NCBI GenBank assembly: GCA_038496445.1
Contig: JALMLS010000342.1
Coordinates: forward strand, 62,001 to 126,000
Reading direction: 5' to 3'
DNA length: 64,000 nt
Source of the DNA: Trichosphaerium sp. ATCC 40318
Taxonomy: Eukaryota > Discosea > Flabellinia > Trichosidae
Shown: positions 10,500 through 23,935 of the stretch, in pieces
Numbering within the stretch: position 1 is the first letter of the stretch
Layout: every line of letters begins with the position of its first letter
Notes under the pieces: generated by a model
What the model was told of the DNA's origin: nothing
The model's input: the letters and a program-made list of their open reading frames with translations, nothing else
Database searches by the model: none
Translations under genes and position numbers: made by a program

Positions 10500-13400
10500 A
10501 TGTCTATGGATACGTTGTTAAGTAAATTAAAAGCGGGCGACCACATAGGCATTCACAGGTATTGTTAGCAGTTATTTGTCAGTTTCGCGCTGACTGTATG
10601 CGTTTAGCACTCTACGTAGCCTATCTCTTACAAAAGTACGTTCAATTGTAGCGAGTGCATATTTATTGCGCCACAGGTATCGCCAAAGGAAGTTAGTACC
10701 CTCATTAGCGAGAGTTGTCGTGTTAGCATAACTTCACCCTCGCAATGGCTTCTTATTACTGCTCTGACAAAGGCAGAAGTAGCGCCATCTGGTACCAGCC
10801 ATCAAACGTGCTTTTCTTACAATTGTAGATGTTGTAAAGACACTCATCAGCGAAAGTCCTTCCGTGGTGTCTGGAGCGTACGTGTGTGCGAAATATCACG
10901 TCTAATATTGCTAGTGCGCAATTAGGACTGTTAACTGTTTTATTCAAAACTAATGGCATGACATGTGCTGGCTACTTACCCCAAGTACTTGTATTAATAG
11001 GCAAAGTGTTAAAATCAAGTTCAGACGTGCGTGTCACTAAAAATGACAATTTTTGGTGTATTAACTTTTTATCCAGGTATCTTTTAAAGCTGAGGCCCTT
11101 AGAACACTGGATGCAGTTTTAGATGGCACTAGGAGATCAGGTGAAGTAACATTCGCCATGACACCTTATATTAACACTTTAAGGCTCCTTTATTCACCCA
11201 GAAGCGTACAAATACCTTAAGCTTGGACTGGGAGTGCGTGCGACAGTACAAATGTTAGAATTTGAGTAACGGTTCTTGTTTTTAGGATAAATCTGCCCAC
11301 GTGAAGCGATCTGCCGTGTTGGTTATACCTACACTTGCCAAATGTACTGGGAATTTAGACATATTGGATTCACTTTTAGCTACATGTGCTAGAGTACGTG
11401 GCATGCCTATTTGTTGTTGTGGGTAAATAATTTTTAAAATAGGATGTAGCGCTCACTTGTAAAGCCTATGGCGTAGTTTTAGCCCAATTGATACAGAATG
11501 TGTCAAGGACAACAAAAAAGAAGCGTAATAAGGACAAGGGTATCAATAGCGTTGATTCAGCCTTGAAGTACATGAGCGCTTCCCTTTGGACTAAAGGTTA
11601 GCTGGTGTTAAAGATTGTAGTATAATTATATGTACTAGGATCAAAAATCCCGCGCGAAGCTGTAGTTGAGACATACATAAGCTTTCTAAATGCGCTTGAC
11701 TTGAAAACTTTGGAAAAAGAAACCACAAATATTCTAAACGTACTACTTTCTTTGGTTATGAACAGCAATGAGAAGGTGACTCCTTGATAATTATTAACTA
11801 TCTTTGTGTGTGTAACAACAATGTAGCTGTATTCTGGCGCAGAGGAGTACTTGAGAGCTACTGTAATGCTTGGCACTATTCTGAATAAGAGCGTGTCAGC
11901 GCGCATGTCAGAAAGCAAACTTCAAGCCTTGGCGTCAACTCTTATTCAAATTGTGAAAGCTGATAAAAAAGGAAACAATCCAATGGTTGTCATAGTCGCA
12001 TTGAATAAGTTGACGTGCGTATTTATTTTCATTAATAACACTTTCAAGTTTTGATTTTAAACAAGTGTCAAAATTTCTGCAGACATCTTACATTTTTTTT
12101 TCAGACACTTGTTACTTGGAATGGGTGAAGGTAGTTTTATGATAAGAGAACCACTAGTTTCGGCTGTTGCCCCATTAGTATCGCATAAAAATTTAGAAGT
12201 GCGGTTGAGAGCCAGCCTATGTTTAAAAGCCCTTGTTGAGGCTTTACCAAGGTAAAACTAGGTTGTTTTTTAATTCTAATTGTGCTTTAAGAGCTATGGC
12301 TCCTTTGCTAGAGCAGTGCTTGAGTTCTATTACAAAAACACTTACTGCAGGTGGCTCAAGGTACTTTGATTTTAGGGCCATAATCAGAAACTATACTGAC
12401 AAGAGACTAGCGTTGGTAGCGGTGACGTTGGCTTGAGTTATACAATTTCGGCATTGCTCAGTTCTGTACCTAAAAATATTGGATTGCCAGTGGAGTACGG
12501 TCAGATGGCCTTTGACGTAGCTAAGAAGTTAACAAGCTTGAAGAACAGTACATTTTGTAATTCCTTTACTATTTTACTAAGTGGGATCAGTTGCTGGTGT
12601 ATCTGCGGGTTGGTCCATAATAAGTTCTTTATGCTCTGTTGGTACTACAACTATACAAGCGTATGTTGGAGAATTATTGGATCTATGGAAAGTGCATCTT
12701 GGTGTTCTCAAAGTGCGTTCTTTTATTCACTCATTTTTTTACGTTTTGATTATCTTTCAAGTCTGAGCCTTCAAACGATGGTGAGCGAAAAGGTTTCTGT
12801 AGAAGCCGAACAGTAGCTGCAGAAGCTCTTAGGAGTTTGTTGCGATACTCTAAAAATGTAAGAACCTTCAAAGCAAGTATTTGCTGCTCATTATACGCTC
12901 TTAGGCATTGTCTGTGGCACAATCAGAGTATGTTATGACCATGATGACAGGTTTATTGAAATTTGTAATGTCTTGGAAGTCGACACCATCAACAACAAAA
13001 TCAGGAGAGGCTGTGTACAAGTATGGTATTGGAAAGCTTTTTTTATCGCTTACAGTATTGTTAGATTGTATACTAGTATTCTAGAGACATTTTATAGAAT
13101 TAAACTAACGCCTACATATCCGTATACATTGCTTTTACGCCTAGCAATGCGCGGTATAACTTCATGTATGTAATCTATGACGAGTTTTTGCAAAATGAAA
13201 CTTATTGAGTTTTTTTTCTAGCAAAACTTACTTCATTGGCTTCGTACAGACTAAACCCACAGGATGATGCTCTCACAGAAAAAATTGAGAATGGAACACC
13301 GTCTCTTCTGTCTGATGAACCAGAAATTATTTGGAACTACAGCGCGAAAGAAATATTGCAGCGGAGCGTACGGAGTGTCAAAGTGAGATTGAACTAACAC

Positions 13401-16400
13401 AAGAAAAGATTATCGCACCTGCTCGTCGTTTTGTTGATGCTTCTATAAAGATGTTTCCATTGGTGTTTGCAGCTCAACAAGAAGCTGTTCGTGTGCAAGC
13501 CATTAACCAGTTGATAGCCAATATAAACTCGGTAAGTGTACAGTCATTTAAATTATATTATCAGTTGCTTACTTTACTTTTTGCTAGACATCATCGAGCC
13601 TTTCAATGAGTTTCCCTGGGCGATCAGGAAATGCAAATAAGAAGGAAATAATGATGTCCAATCTATTATGTCTAATGGTCACAATCACACAGTCATTCGC
13701 TAAACAAAATGTGCGCCTCCATAGCGAAGCCGAAACAGTGCAAAAGTTCGTTGAGAGTCTCGTTGGAAACCCAAACGAAGTTGTTCGCCGGTCAGTTGGT
13801 CAAATACTTGGTACTCTAGCTAGGGTTCAAGGTATGTGGTAATTACCAGTAGTATCTGTAATAACAAGGTTAGGTGATGTATTCGCCCGTGCTCTGGTCC
13901 AAAGGTTGCTTGCTGCTCTGGGTGCTACTAAAGATGCCACTGCTTCTTCCGGTTTAGCTTTCGCTTTGGGTGCTACAATACGGTATGCATGCAACAATAG
14001 CATGTATTGTTTTTTTAACTTGTTTCTTAGTGCAATGGGAGGTATTCGCTCGACTAAATTCATTGCTGCTTCTGTCAGTGTTCTATGCAGACTAGCCAAG
14101 AACTCGTTAACCATTCCAGCTGTACTTGAATTTTTCCGTTTGTGAAACTCACTGCTCTAGGCACATGCTTGGTATTTGCACTCGTTGTGGCTTTCCTGTC
14201 AGGTCGGTGGTAATGCTCTTGCTCCTCTTAGATCATCTACAATGAATCTTGTATATGAGTTATTACTGTCAGAGGTCTGTAACAAGCACGTTACTGGCCA
14301 ATGCTTATGTTGTACTAGCCGGATAGTCAAAAAATTGGGGAAATAACACAAGCACTTGGAAGAATAACAAATGCGATTGTTGGCGACTTGGGGCCAGAAC
14401 TACAGCCTGGCAGTAAATTACTTTCTACTTGTAGAGCAATAAGTACAGAGTTGGAGCGTTCTCATGACTGGAAAGTACATGTTGAGTCAATGGAGTTACT
14501 ACAAAAACAGATATATTTTGCACAACAAATAGTTGATCCTGATCTGTTCCTAAAAGCAGTCTCACGTCATTTGGATTCTCCAGATCTCTTACTACGGTAA
14601 TAAGCTTATATCTAATACCCTTGATACTCATTTTTACAAAGACGAGCTTGTATTACAACGTTAAGGTTGTTAGTACAGAAACATGCTGCTAAGTTCCCTA
14701 CCATAGACCTTGATGAAAAGTTGTTTATGACTCTTGATCGAGAAAGTGATACAAAACTTTTAGACGAGATCCAAAAGTTACTAGTAGAGTTACTTGAACA
14801 ACTTGCACCAACAAACATTACTCGATGGTTGGACCTTTCAGCAAGGTTTATTATGGAGATTCAACAAGTACTGTCTACCTTTTTGCTATTGCATGTACTT
14901 ATCATACAATCTTCAACTAGAAAAAGGAGACGAATGAAAAAAAAGAGGATGGATTTGAGGAAGGTGCAAGCTTTACCAATAAAGATGCAGAATCTTGGAC
15001 CCCAAGGTACCTAATCTATGCCCCTAAAGTGCTCTAACGCGATACTCTCGTAGCTGGCGGTCAAAAGTGTTTGCGATGGAGTGTGTACGTAGAATTATGG
15101 AAAGCGTAGGTACTGATACACGTCACGTTGATATGGTACGAAAGAATTATCATTGTACTTGATTTTGTTGATTTTATCACAAGGCTCTCGCTCTTGAAGA
15201 TAAAAAGAAGAGAGAAAACACAATAGATTTTGAGAAGAAAGAAGTCACGTGGTTAGTTATGCACTTGGATAGAATAATAGAAATGACTTCAAAGGTAAGC
15301 GTAACAACTCCAAAAGCAACTGCCGCAGCTGGTATTCATACGAACTTTAGGCTGCTGCATCACGTATAGACTCGTTTAGAATAGAAGCTATTTCAGTGAT
15401 AAAACAAGTTATCGAGCAGTTTGGTGACACCAAAGACCCACTTATGGATGATGGATACCTACTACAACTCTACCAACCAAATATTGGTCCTAGTCTGAGG
15501 TACAGTAACGAGGACACAAAAGACACTAACTACTCTGAAGAAACTGTTTCAGAGAGGGCGAAACGCCAGTACTAGCGCAGAGATGTTGCCCTGTACTTGC
15601 AAAATTTCTTATATGGCACTTGGGGCACGCTGAAGATGGCTCCAATACAAACTTTTTAACAAAACATGTGGCTCTATTGACGAATAGGTGAGTACAAAAT
15701 AACTTATTTAGTCTAACACTTTGTTAAGCCTGGAATCTTTTGGACAGTCTTCAGGCTCACGTGTTGGACAAAATACAAAAACATTCCTTCATTTAGCCGT
15801 CCTTACAGCACTAGCTGAACTATACACATCTTATCCAGACAAGATACACATTGAGAAGTATCCACTTATTTTATACATAGTTTTTTTTGATTTTTACTAT
15901 TCCTTTACAAATAAGACACATCATAAAACTTGCAGCTGATTGGGTGGGTATGTTAAGAGATTACGCTGTATTGAGAACACAAGCAGATAGTGCAAAGTAT
16001 ATTTACTCACCACATTTCCCTCTGCAAAACACACTAGAGAATGTTCGAAAGTACTTTTCTGGTATGTACAAAAATCTTACAAGAATAACAAAATATTTGT
16101 ACTAACACAACTAAGGTTGGTCTATTGTACTGGAAGCAGTGGCTAGTATGCATGGTTTGAAAGTGTGGAGAGAACAGCGTGATGCAGAATCTACTAATGA
16201 CATACACGTTGTATTGGGTCTGTGCCTTCATGCCTTTTCCCCTAATCTTGATACTAAACATGTCATTCGCGCATTACGTGCTTGCAAGTCAATAATTTCA
16301 CGAGAAACAGCTATAGCCGATATTACAGACGTAAGTTCTCTTGATCCAAATAACCAATTCTTAACTGTGTTCACAAGGATGAGTTTTATGAATTGCTTTA

Positions 16401-17801
16401 CGCACTGTACATTTTACTTGGTGCTAATAGCAAAAAGAAGTGCACTACAGAGTTACGAGAACCTATTTTCTCCTTGGCAAAGTGTGTTGTAGATATGCTT
16501 AGTGTTACAGCAAGCGATTATTTCGAAAAGTACGAGACCTCGTTTTATTTACATCTAATTCTTTGTAGACCTGCTGGTGCAAAATTAAAGGCTTTACTTG
16601 TTGATATAGCGTTAGAAGGCTTGTCAGGAGAAAAAACAGCGTCTGTTTTAGGTCTAGTTGAGACTCTAGTAACCAAGGATATTTCAGAGGTAATCAAAAC
16701 GTGCATGCATTGTATAGTAACCTCGTTTCACTTAGGATGTTGTCGCTCAAATAGTAGTAACCCTTCTCGAGAATCCAACTCAGAAAGTTATAATATTAAT
16801 ACAAAAACTTCTGCTACAACAGTCATCCAACTTTGTAAATGAAACGATAGCAACTGTTGTAGAAAAGATAGAAAAGTACAAAGTACCATCAATCTGTTCC
16901 AACAATACTAAGCATAAACGTAGGAGCGATTCTCCGAACCCTAACCATCTCTTGGCGCTCTATGGATGTGTAGCGACTATAAAGCCAATAAAAGAACCAA
17001 ATCCTGCGTTGGACATTGCCATCAAGACTGTACAGGAAGCGCTACAAGGAGAAGAAGAGGTTCTAACTTTTTTTTTTTCGGATCTTTTTTTGTTAACAGA
17101 AATGTAGTTGCGATTGATTGCATTGCGGGGAGCCAGAACGCTTATCCAAGCTGCTGTGGGGAAACCAGGTGCAGATATACATACAATATCAAAATATTTG
17201 TTATGTCAATTGTCTACAAGTGTTGTGGTACGTTTCAAGTATAAAACTGACCGCGTAACTGGCTATTTAGCTCGTTCTCCGAAAATACAACGATAAATCC
17301 AAGTACAGCGTTACCGAGCAGACAACTTTTTCGGAGTGTCTCAATTTTCTAGTTTTATTGCTCGCTTACACAGACAAAGAACGGCGTACGTTGAAAAAAA
17401 AAAAAACCAAAAAAATCATGTCACGTGATTTTTCAATATAGTAAAATCTCACTATGTTTTTTAGAAGGTGCTGTTTTAGCGTTTACACTCCCTGCATTAC
17501 TCGGGGTTTTGTCACCCAATAATGTAACAAACATACATACAGCTACACTCCAAATATTGATGAAATATGCTCAAAGTGTGCCCGAGTTCGCAACAGTTGT
17601 TGGAGGACTACCAGAGGTACGTGTAGATGTGCAGTAACATATTCAAATTGATTCTTTGTACCCCAGCCAATGCAAGTGTGTCTACGCGACTCCCTAACAA
17701 AACTACACCAACAAGGTCAACAGAAACAACCAAAAAAACAAGTCACACGGGCTGCTGTGTCTAAACCAAAAGCGCTCGACTTCTCAAAGTATCAAAGTTA
17801 A
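10500..17801 (+). CDS. HEATR5: HEATR5/Laa1-like giant HEAT-repeat trafficking protein
   Basis: The largest + strand gene, about 1,800 residues in roughly 40 short exons, built throughout of amphipathic HEAT helices. The strongest family signature is in the middle and C-terminal parts. FPLVFAAQQEAVRVQAINQL, VGNPNEVVRRSVGQILG, AMGGIRSTKFIAASVSVL, LGPELQPGSKLL, DLLLRRACITTLRLLVQKH, LFMTLDRESDTKLLDEI and LLPALLGVLSP-like FTLPALLGVLSPNNV all match animal HEATR5A/B in order, and the protein ends with a basic tail (SKPKALDFSKYQS). HEATR5/Laa1 acts with clathrin adaptor AP-1 and accessory factors at the trans-Golgi network and endosomes. The start is the ATG after the divergent promoter; first exons are very short. 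N-terminal exon limits are less certain than the rest. Confidence 0.9.
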
Positions 17802-17934
17802 TGGGATGATGCGTTTTAGCGTCATAATGGCGCCTTATCGAAGTAATGTAGTTTTGCTGTTGTCCATAGTTAAAAAGGTGAAAACTGCCCCAAAAAAAGT
17901 TGTGCTTGTAAAAATACAATAAACCAACAGTATT

Positions 17935-18084
17935 ATGTCTCGTAACAATCGATTACATGGCAGTACTTGGAGTTCACATGCCTACCTTACGAATTGCCCT
18001 GACTGTGTTTGTGAAACATTTTTTTTCTTGCGTTCTGCATGCAAGCGTGAACGAAAAGATCCGAATTACGGAAGAAGCAATTAA
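17935..18084 (+). CDS. Possible 49-residue ORF or upstream ORF
   Basis: An uninterrupted ATG-to-stop frame with four cysteines (NCPDCVC near the middle) and a basic end. It stops 9 bp before, and in the same frame as, the ATG of the zinc-knuckle gene at 18094, so it could be an upstream ORF in that leader, a separate tiny gene, or chance. Part of it also looks like an intron (GTACTT donor, T-rich tract, CAAG acceptor). Confidence 0.25.
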   Translation: MSRNNRLHGSTWSSHAYLTNCPDCVCETFFFLRSACKRERKDPNYGRSN

Positions 18085-18093
18085 CAGCACCTT

Positions 18094-19085
18094 ATGAGTA
18101 TTCTTACATTGAAATGCGCAATATGTGGTAAATCTGGTCTACTCCTGGATGACCTGGAGTCTCATATGTGCCCAGGACGAACGGTACGTGCGTCTTTGTA
18201 CTCCTAAGACAATACTGGAGTTTGTAGTAAAATAGAGAATTATACTCACGTGCAGCGTTTTAGAGCCACGGCCATTCTCCACCATCAAAGCGACGTACAC
18301 TAACAACTAGCGCCAAATCTCAACGGGATAGAGTGTCTAGAAAAAGAAACAAGCGCTATTCCTACGACCAGCGAAGTTCGTCTGTTAACCACAAACCACG
18401 TTCTCATCGCCAACAAAAGTCAGTTGATTCAGTACATAAGAAAAAACACAAATACAGCGGTGCTAGGCCTAGAGAGCGTTCTGAGACAGTGCATGCGCGT
18501 ATTTACTCAAACGACGATCTACATTACAAAAAGAGATTGCGTACTGCGAACATTGAAGTACTTGAGTCTAACACTATTGACATTGATGAATTAAAACGGT
18601 ATGATAGCTACTAAATACAGAAAATAGAAACAAAAAAAAAGTTTTAAAACTAAAACTGAGATAGACTCAGACGTGAAGAAGAGTTGAAATTTGAAAAACT
18701 TATGGAAGAAGATATAAGAGAAAGGAATAACGTAAGAGTAAATAACAACTTATGGTTTTTTTTTTCAACTCAAGGACGAAACTATTTTCGAAAATAAAAA
18801 ACCGATTTTTGACGTTTCTTTTTTAGAGAGTCATAGCTAAGACTCGCACAAAATCTGTTCCTAAGCAATCTACACAACCTGTATTTAAACAAAGAGAAGC
18901 AGCAAAGAAGAATGTTTGGAAGTCTGTAAAGCATAAAGTTAAAGGAGGTTCGAAGGTACGTCGTTTTTTCTGAACTTGTTTATTTTTTGGTTTTACCAAT
19001 GTTCGTATTGTATTTGCGTACTTTCTTGTCATTTGGCGAAATTTCTAATCGTATTGTTTAGAAAAAATCTTCTAAGAGTAAATAA
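18094..19085 (+). CDS. Basic protein with N-terminal Cys/His zinc knuckle
   Basis: Not recognised. Five exons join without frame breaks into about 230 residues. The N-terminus carries a single putative zinc-binding motif (LKCAICGKSG..LESHMCPG, i.e. CxxC then HxxxC). A long arginine/lysine/serine-rich region with many RSRS-like dipeptides follows (SPPSKRRTL, RKRNKRYSYDQRSS), then an acidic/basic coiled stretch (LRREEELKFEKLMEEDIRER) and a lysine-rich end (KKKSSKSK). Such composition is common in nuclear RNA-processing or chromatin proteins, but this is only suggestive. Splice donors are GTACGT, GTATGA, GTAAGA and GTACGT; the final stop is in the short last exon. Confidence 0.58.
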
Positions 19086-19635
19086 TCTGTATAATAAAAC
19101 GTTTTGTATTTGTAATCAAGAAGCACTAATTAATCAATATTGGGAAAAAAGACAAATGGAAGAAACGTTCAAGTTTGTGAAACACGTGATTAATCTGCTG
19201 ACACATTAGATTTAAATCCAAACTTGTCTGGTTTCATTAATACTTTCACTTCAGTTCTTACAACAACAATCACGTGTTACCGATCAAAGCTCAGGGATCT
19301 TTCGAATATACTCCAACTAAGACTTTTCGTGACTTTTGTACCAATGCTGTTTTGCAAGGTTATAATTTGTTAAAACGTGGAGTGTGTTACGACCCCGAAT
19401 ACGGAGGCTATTAATCGACCCTCCAATGGCCAAGGATATCTCTCAGAAAGAATTGTAAGATAATACGTATTTTAATTACGCTAAACATGCATCAGTCAGC
19501 AAACTGTGACCAAAATGCGCAGTTTGCGGTCAAGAGTGACAAATAACTGTATTGATATTAATGAAGCGGTTGGCACGCATATAACTATCATGGATCGTGT
19601 GCAGGGCCTAACGAAAACACATTCAAAGCTTCGTA
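19086..19635. other. Intergenic with an unassigned coding-like stretch
   Basis: On the + strand about 19246-19412 is open, codon-like and ends in a stop after the residues VCYDPEYGGY. It reads HVLPIKAQGSFEYTPTKTF then RDFCTNAVLQGYNLLKRG. A CAG acceptor precedes it, but no upstream exon with a convincing donor and ATG could be fixed (one candidate start is at 19158). A second frame over the same stretch is also open. It may be a small gene of about 56 residues, or a remnant. Confidence 0.3.
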
Positions 19636-21083
19636 ATGGCCTTTTTAACTGCCTCGTCTCACTTGCCGGTAATTTTCCTTAAGAGCGTTATAGACGCGTA
19701 TTTAACGCGCATAGAATCCTATAGAACCAACAAATGGGCGGATGACACTTATGATAAATTACTTGCTGCAGCTGAGACCAAAACGTTTTGGGGTACGTTC
19801 AACCGCCAACACTATTCATGGATAATCGCACCAGTCCCTAAAATTGTTGTAGGTCCCAAACAAAGAGAGAAACTTTTAGCTTTTAAAACACGTAATTTTG
19901 ACATTCTAACGATAGTTGTACGTTGGTGTTTTGTCAAGAAATGTTCCTTACTGTCAACTCTTAGAACTCAAAAGATCCAAACAGAAAAATATCTAAGCAA
20001 ATACCAAGACGTCTTAGAGTTGCTGAACGTGTGTTGCAAGGCCGTACTTCACGTTTCTTGATTGTTATGGAAAAAACTTACGATGATCTCAACGCACAAG
20101 CAGTACTTCGTACAGCAGAAGCACTTGGCATTCAGCATGTATGGACAGTAGTAAGTGAATTACATGATTGTATACAAGGGAGTATTAACACTAATTAAGA
20201 AAAATCCAGAAGTAAAACACAGAGGAATTGCACACAAAATAACTAGAGTAAGGTTGTTTAAATCACGTTTTTTCAAACATTTGAGATAGGGCAATGATAC
20301 ATTTCTTTCAGTGAGATCTTTTACTACGAGTGAAGAATGCTTAAAGGAGCTTAAAGATCAAGGTACCGCTGTTTTTTTAATAAAGTAATCAGACTGAAGT
20401 ATAATCGTACTAATAGCTCTTAGGTTGGACAATATGGCACGTGTTCCTATTCACAGATATCCTATTCCAAGAACCAATTTTTGTTTTTGCACATATGTGT
20501 AATTGTTTTTTAGGGCAACTGATTTGTCTCAGGAATCTGTTCGTTTAGATTCACCGGATATAGTAATCCCAGAGAAGCTTGCCATTGTATTTGGTACCGA
20601 AGTACGCACCTAACAACATTTTACTTGTTGCTTGGACGAAGTGAGTTATTGCTCACCTTAAAATAGGCCACTGGTGTCTCTGAGATGATGTTAAATGCTG
20701 CCGATAAGCGCGTTTACTTACCTCTTTACGGATTTAGCGAATCTCTTAATCTTAGCGTTGCTGCAGCGCTTGTACTTCAAAAACTATTTCAATTATGCCC
20801 TGAGGCAAGAGGCAATCTAACAGATGCAGAAAAACAAGAAATAAGGAGTGGTTGGTATGAAAAACTTTCTAAACCTGCGAACCTTGAATTCTACAAAACT
20901 TTTATTGATAACCCTCCTGCTCCTGCGGAGGAATTAAGACGTGGTCCAGATGAACAACATAAAATATGGATACCACGCAAAAAGAGACGAGCAGCTTATC
21001 ATGCACAACAAGAACAAACAAAAAAAATGCGCCTTGAAAAAGAAAAACAACAACCTCCTGGTGAAGACAGAATGGAGGAATAG
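19636..21083 (+). CDS. TrmH/SpoU-family RNA (guanosine-2'-O-)-methyltransferase
   Basis: SPOUT-fold 2'-O-ribose methyltransferase of the TrmH type (tRNA Gm18 in bacteria), which uses S-adenosylmethionine. Motif 1 is in RFLIVMEKTYDDLNAQAVLR with the catalytic N-x3-R; motif 2 is IVFGTEATGVSE; motif 3 is PLYGFSESLNLSVAAALV, which forms the SAM-binding knot. The spacing matches bacterial TrmH (about 150 residues). An N-terminal extension of about 100 residues precedes it (a putative start is at 19636) and a charged Lys/Glu-rich C-terminal tail follows, so it is longer than bacterial TrmH. The substrate (tRNA or rRNA) and the compartment are not shown by the sequence. One intron (20437-20513) starts with GC. 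The true start could lie in an upstream exon. Confidence 0.86.
20437..20513 (+). other. GC-AG intron in the TrmH-like gene
   Basis: The frame WTI-W-ATDLSQESV, which matches the TrmH alignment, requires a donor GCACGT after TATG and the acceptor TTTTAG. GCACGT is the GTACGT-like donor of this genome with the second base changed to C. Confidence 0.6.
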
Positions 21084-21291
21084 GTTACAAAAGATGCAAA
21101 ATAAAAAATGAACAAAGCAACCTATTTTGTTATTACGCGTAAGCGATTCCTTTTTATTTTAATGTATTGTGAGCGTCTTTAAGACGGTGATTAATTTGTA
21201 ATTCCGTTTTACGCCTGTTGACATTTAAATAATTATTAAAGCAAGTTAAAAGCGCATAACAAGCATCGTGACGCGTAATTATAACCATGGG

Positions 21292-23702
21292 ATGGCGATT
21301 CGCGTTGGCGAGATAGTTTTGTTGCTAGTTTTTATTGTAAATGCCTCAGCAATAGATACAAATGTCTCAGAAACAAGAAATAGCATTGCTCAATTACTAG
21401 CAAGAGTGCCTAATAATCGGGGACCCGTACTTTCTTTGCCAACGTGGAAGCCATCTAAAAACTACGCACCTGCTTGCGCTAGTAGTGATTGCAGTACTTG
21501 GATACAAACTATACCACTTCTGGAGCTGCAAATACCTCCAATGACAATAGTGATACCTGACGAAGGTAAAACCGCACCAAACTATTTATTACGTGTACTT
21601 AACGCGCACAGGTGTATGTGTAGTGGCTCATAATCGAACGGAACAATGCGTAATTCAAGAAATTGAATCAATTACCGTAGAAACGACAGTATCCACTGGT
21701 ACGCCATCATTACTATTTTCTCCATAAAAAACAAACGTCACATCCAACTTACGCTTGTAGACATCATATCCTTGGCAGAATACACCGATAAAGTAATGTC
21801 ATCTGTTGCAGCAAAGAGACTAAGTGAAGAAACGATCAAATACGTGAAACCCGTTCGAGATCCTGAAACTAGCATCAACTACGCGTCAACAGATTGTGGT
21901 GCAAAAATAATAAGCGCTAATCCAGAAGCAAAGGTACACTACAACTTTTTCTTTTTGCCACGTCATAACACGCGATACAATCCTCTGACGCTGCTTGGAG
22001 GATGTCCACCATGTATTACACGTGTCAAGGGATAAATATATGCTTAACGAATGTGTGGCATCCAAATGGCTTGTCATTGAGCTTTGCGAAGAGGTCCAAG
22101 TTGATTCTATACAAATAGCAAACTATGAGCTATTCTCGTCTATGGTTAAAGACTTTGTACTTCTCGCTAGCCGTGAGTATCCACCAAAGAAGTGGATACT
22201 TCTGGGTAATTTTACAGCGTCAAATATAAGACAGAAACAATCCTTTGATGTCGAGCAAGAAGATGGTAATCTTTTTTTTGTAACTAAATTGAGTTGACAT
22301 GATTTTTAGCGCCGTTTGTCAAGTATGTAAGAGTTGGACTATTAACTCACCATGGTAATGAGCTATATTGCCCTTTATCTAAAATAGTCGTTTTGGGCAC
22401 TACTGTCGTAGAGCACTTATCATTACGTACGAGAAAAATAGTTGTCTTGGACATTTTTTGTTTATTTTGTATAAAGAGGTTCAAAGAGATGAAGCTGAAG
22501 TCAAGATTGTTGAAGAACAACTCTTGGCACAGAATGGAAACGGTGACGCTCGTGATGTTACTGAAAAATCTAAGAGCACAGAAAATACAATAGAGCCATT
22601 GACTCCAAGACATTCTGGGACTATTGAACCAGTACGTACATCTTTAATGAAACACCTAACATTTTTTTGTAAGACAGAAATGCCAAAAATCGAGCAACCT
22701 CTTGAAGGTTTGTTAGATAAACTTACAAACATGCTTCGAGGCACAGCTGTTATTGATACAGAGCAACGTCAAGATAATGGAGATAGTTCATCAGGAGACG
22801 TTGTCGGTGCATCTGCTTCAAGCAAAGCTATAAACGAGCAACAAATCAAAATAGATCCAACGCCAGTTGTTACTCAGTACGTCCCCATACTATCCTTTTT
22901 TCACTTTGAACGCCTTGAATCTTATTTTCTATCAGTCAGGAGGAAGCACAAGGCGCACACAAGGATCGAACAATTTTTCAGACAATAACTGCTAAAATTA
23001 AGAAATTGGAGATAAATCAGTCATTGTCTTATCAGTACCTCAAGGATCTACGCGAAGGTCTTAATAATAAGCTTAATGAGATCAAAGGGAACCTAGGGAA
23101 TTTAACTAACAGGTTGAATAAGCTCGAAAGGCAATTCACCTTGGTGACAACATCCCACAACAAAACTGTAAGCACAAGAAACAAGCGACAAATGTTATGT
23201 TTTACAGAACCCTTACTGGTTTTTGTAGATTCGTAAACTCAAGGAAGAGAGCAAAAAAGAGCTTGAAAATCATGCACAGCAAATTCTAAAAGAATCACTT
23301 GCGGCAATGGCACGACAACATCAAGTACATACCACGTTTTTATTGTGGTTTATGGTACGTCATTGAAGCTTTTAAAAAAAAAAGTCAACTTCGTGTCAAA
23401 ATGTCTTTAACTTGCTTGTGCTGATGAAACAAACGTAGGGATCTATTTGCTTAGCTATCTTTGTTTTGATGGGTATCATTACAATGTATTTCTATAAACA
23501 GAACGTGAAGCTACAACTCATGTTGCGTACACCAACCTCATTACAAAGACAAAAGTCAAAATCAAAATCAGTAATAGGAGAACGCTTCGTGAAACGATCA
23601 CTTAGTAGTAATTCAATGCCTAAAGGTAGGTTGACATTGTCAAAGACAAACCAACACAGAAGGCAATTAGCACGAACACAACCACGCAAAGTTGTAAAAT
23701 AA
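21292..23702 (+). CDS. SUCO/Slp1-type SUN-domain ER membrane protein
   Basis: About 640 residues in about ten exons. The chosen start begins a signal peptide (MAIRVGEIVLLLVFIVNASA). A lumenal region follows, then the SUN-like domain: INYASTDCGAKIISANPEAK, KYMLNECVASKWLVIELCEE, IQIANYELFSSMVKDF, YVRVGLLTHHGNELYCPLS and KIVVLGTTVVE. This order and the CGAK...YCPLS signature are those of the SUCO (osteopotentia)/yeast Slp1 branch, not the nuclear-envelope SUN1/2 branch. After it come an acidic linker, a coiled coil (KIKKLEINQSLSYQYLKDLR) and a transmembrane helix at about 23360-23500 (FLLWFMGSICLAIFVLMG...), ending in a short Lys/Arg/Ser-rich cytosolic tail. In yeast the homologue acts in ER protein folding and quality control; the role here is by analogy. 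Confidence 0.91.
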
Positions 23703-23935
23703 ACATAAAGAACGGGTTGCAAATCCGTTCAAATAAAATTTGTAATTTTTGAAACATGGCTACAGTTTTTGTTATTTGTTGTAGAGGCACGTGCCAAATG
23801 GAACTGTGGCTTTGGCCTTATGGTGAGAAGAGAGTTGTGTTACGTTGGCACGGGGTAAAAAAAAGCTGAGCGAAAAGTCAGTCATTTTCTTATATTTAGT
23901 GGTTCTGCTCTTTGCGATTGCTTGTTAACGTCGAA

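Noticed and set aside
21268..21291. Earlier in-frame GTG start for the SUN gene
   Set aside because: GTG is not a normal eukaryotic start; the ATG at 21292 begins a textbook signal peptide.
23710..23730. A hairpin GAACGG...CCGTTC just after the SUN gene stop
   Set aside because: A six-base stem with a nine-base loop is expected by chance and is not a known 3' element.
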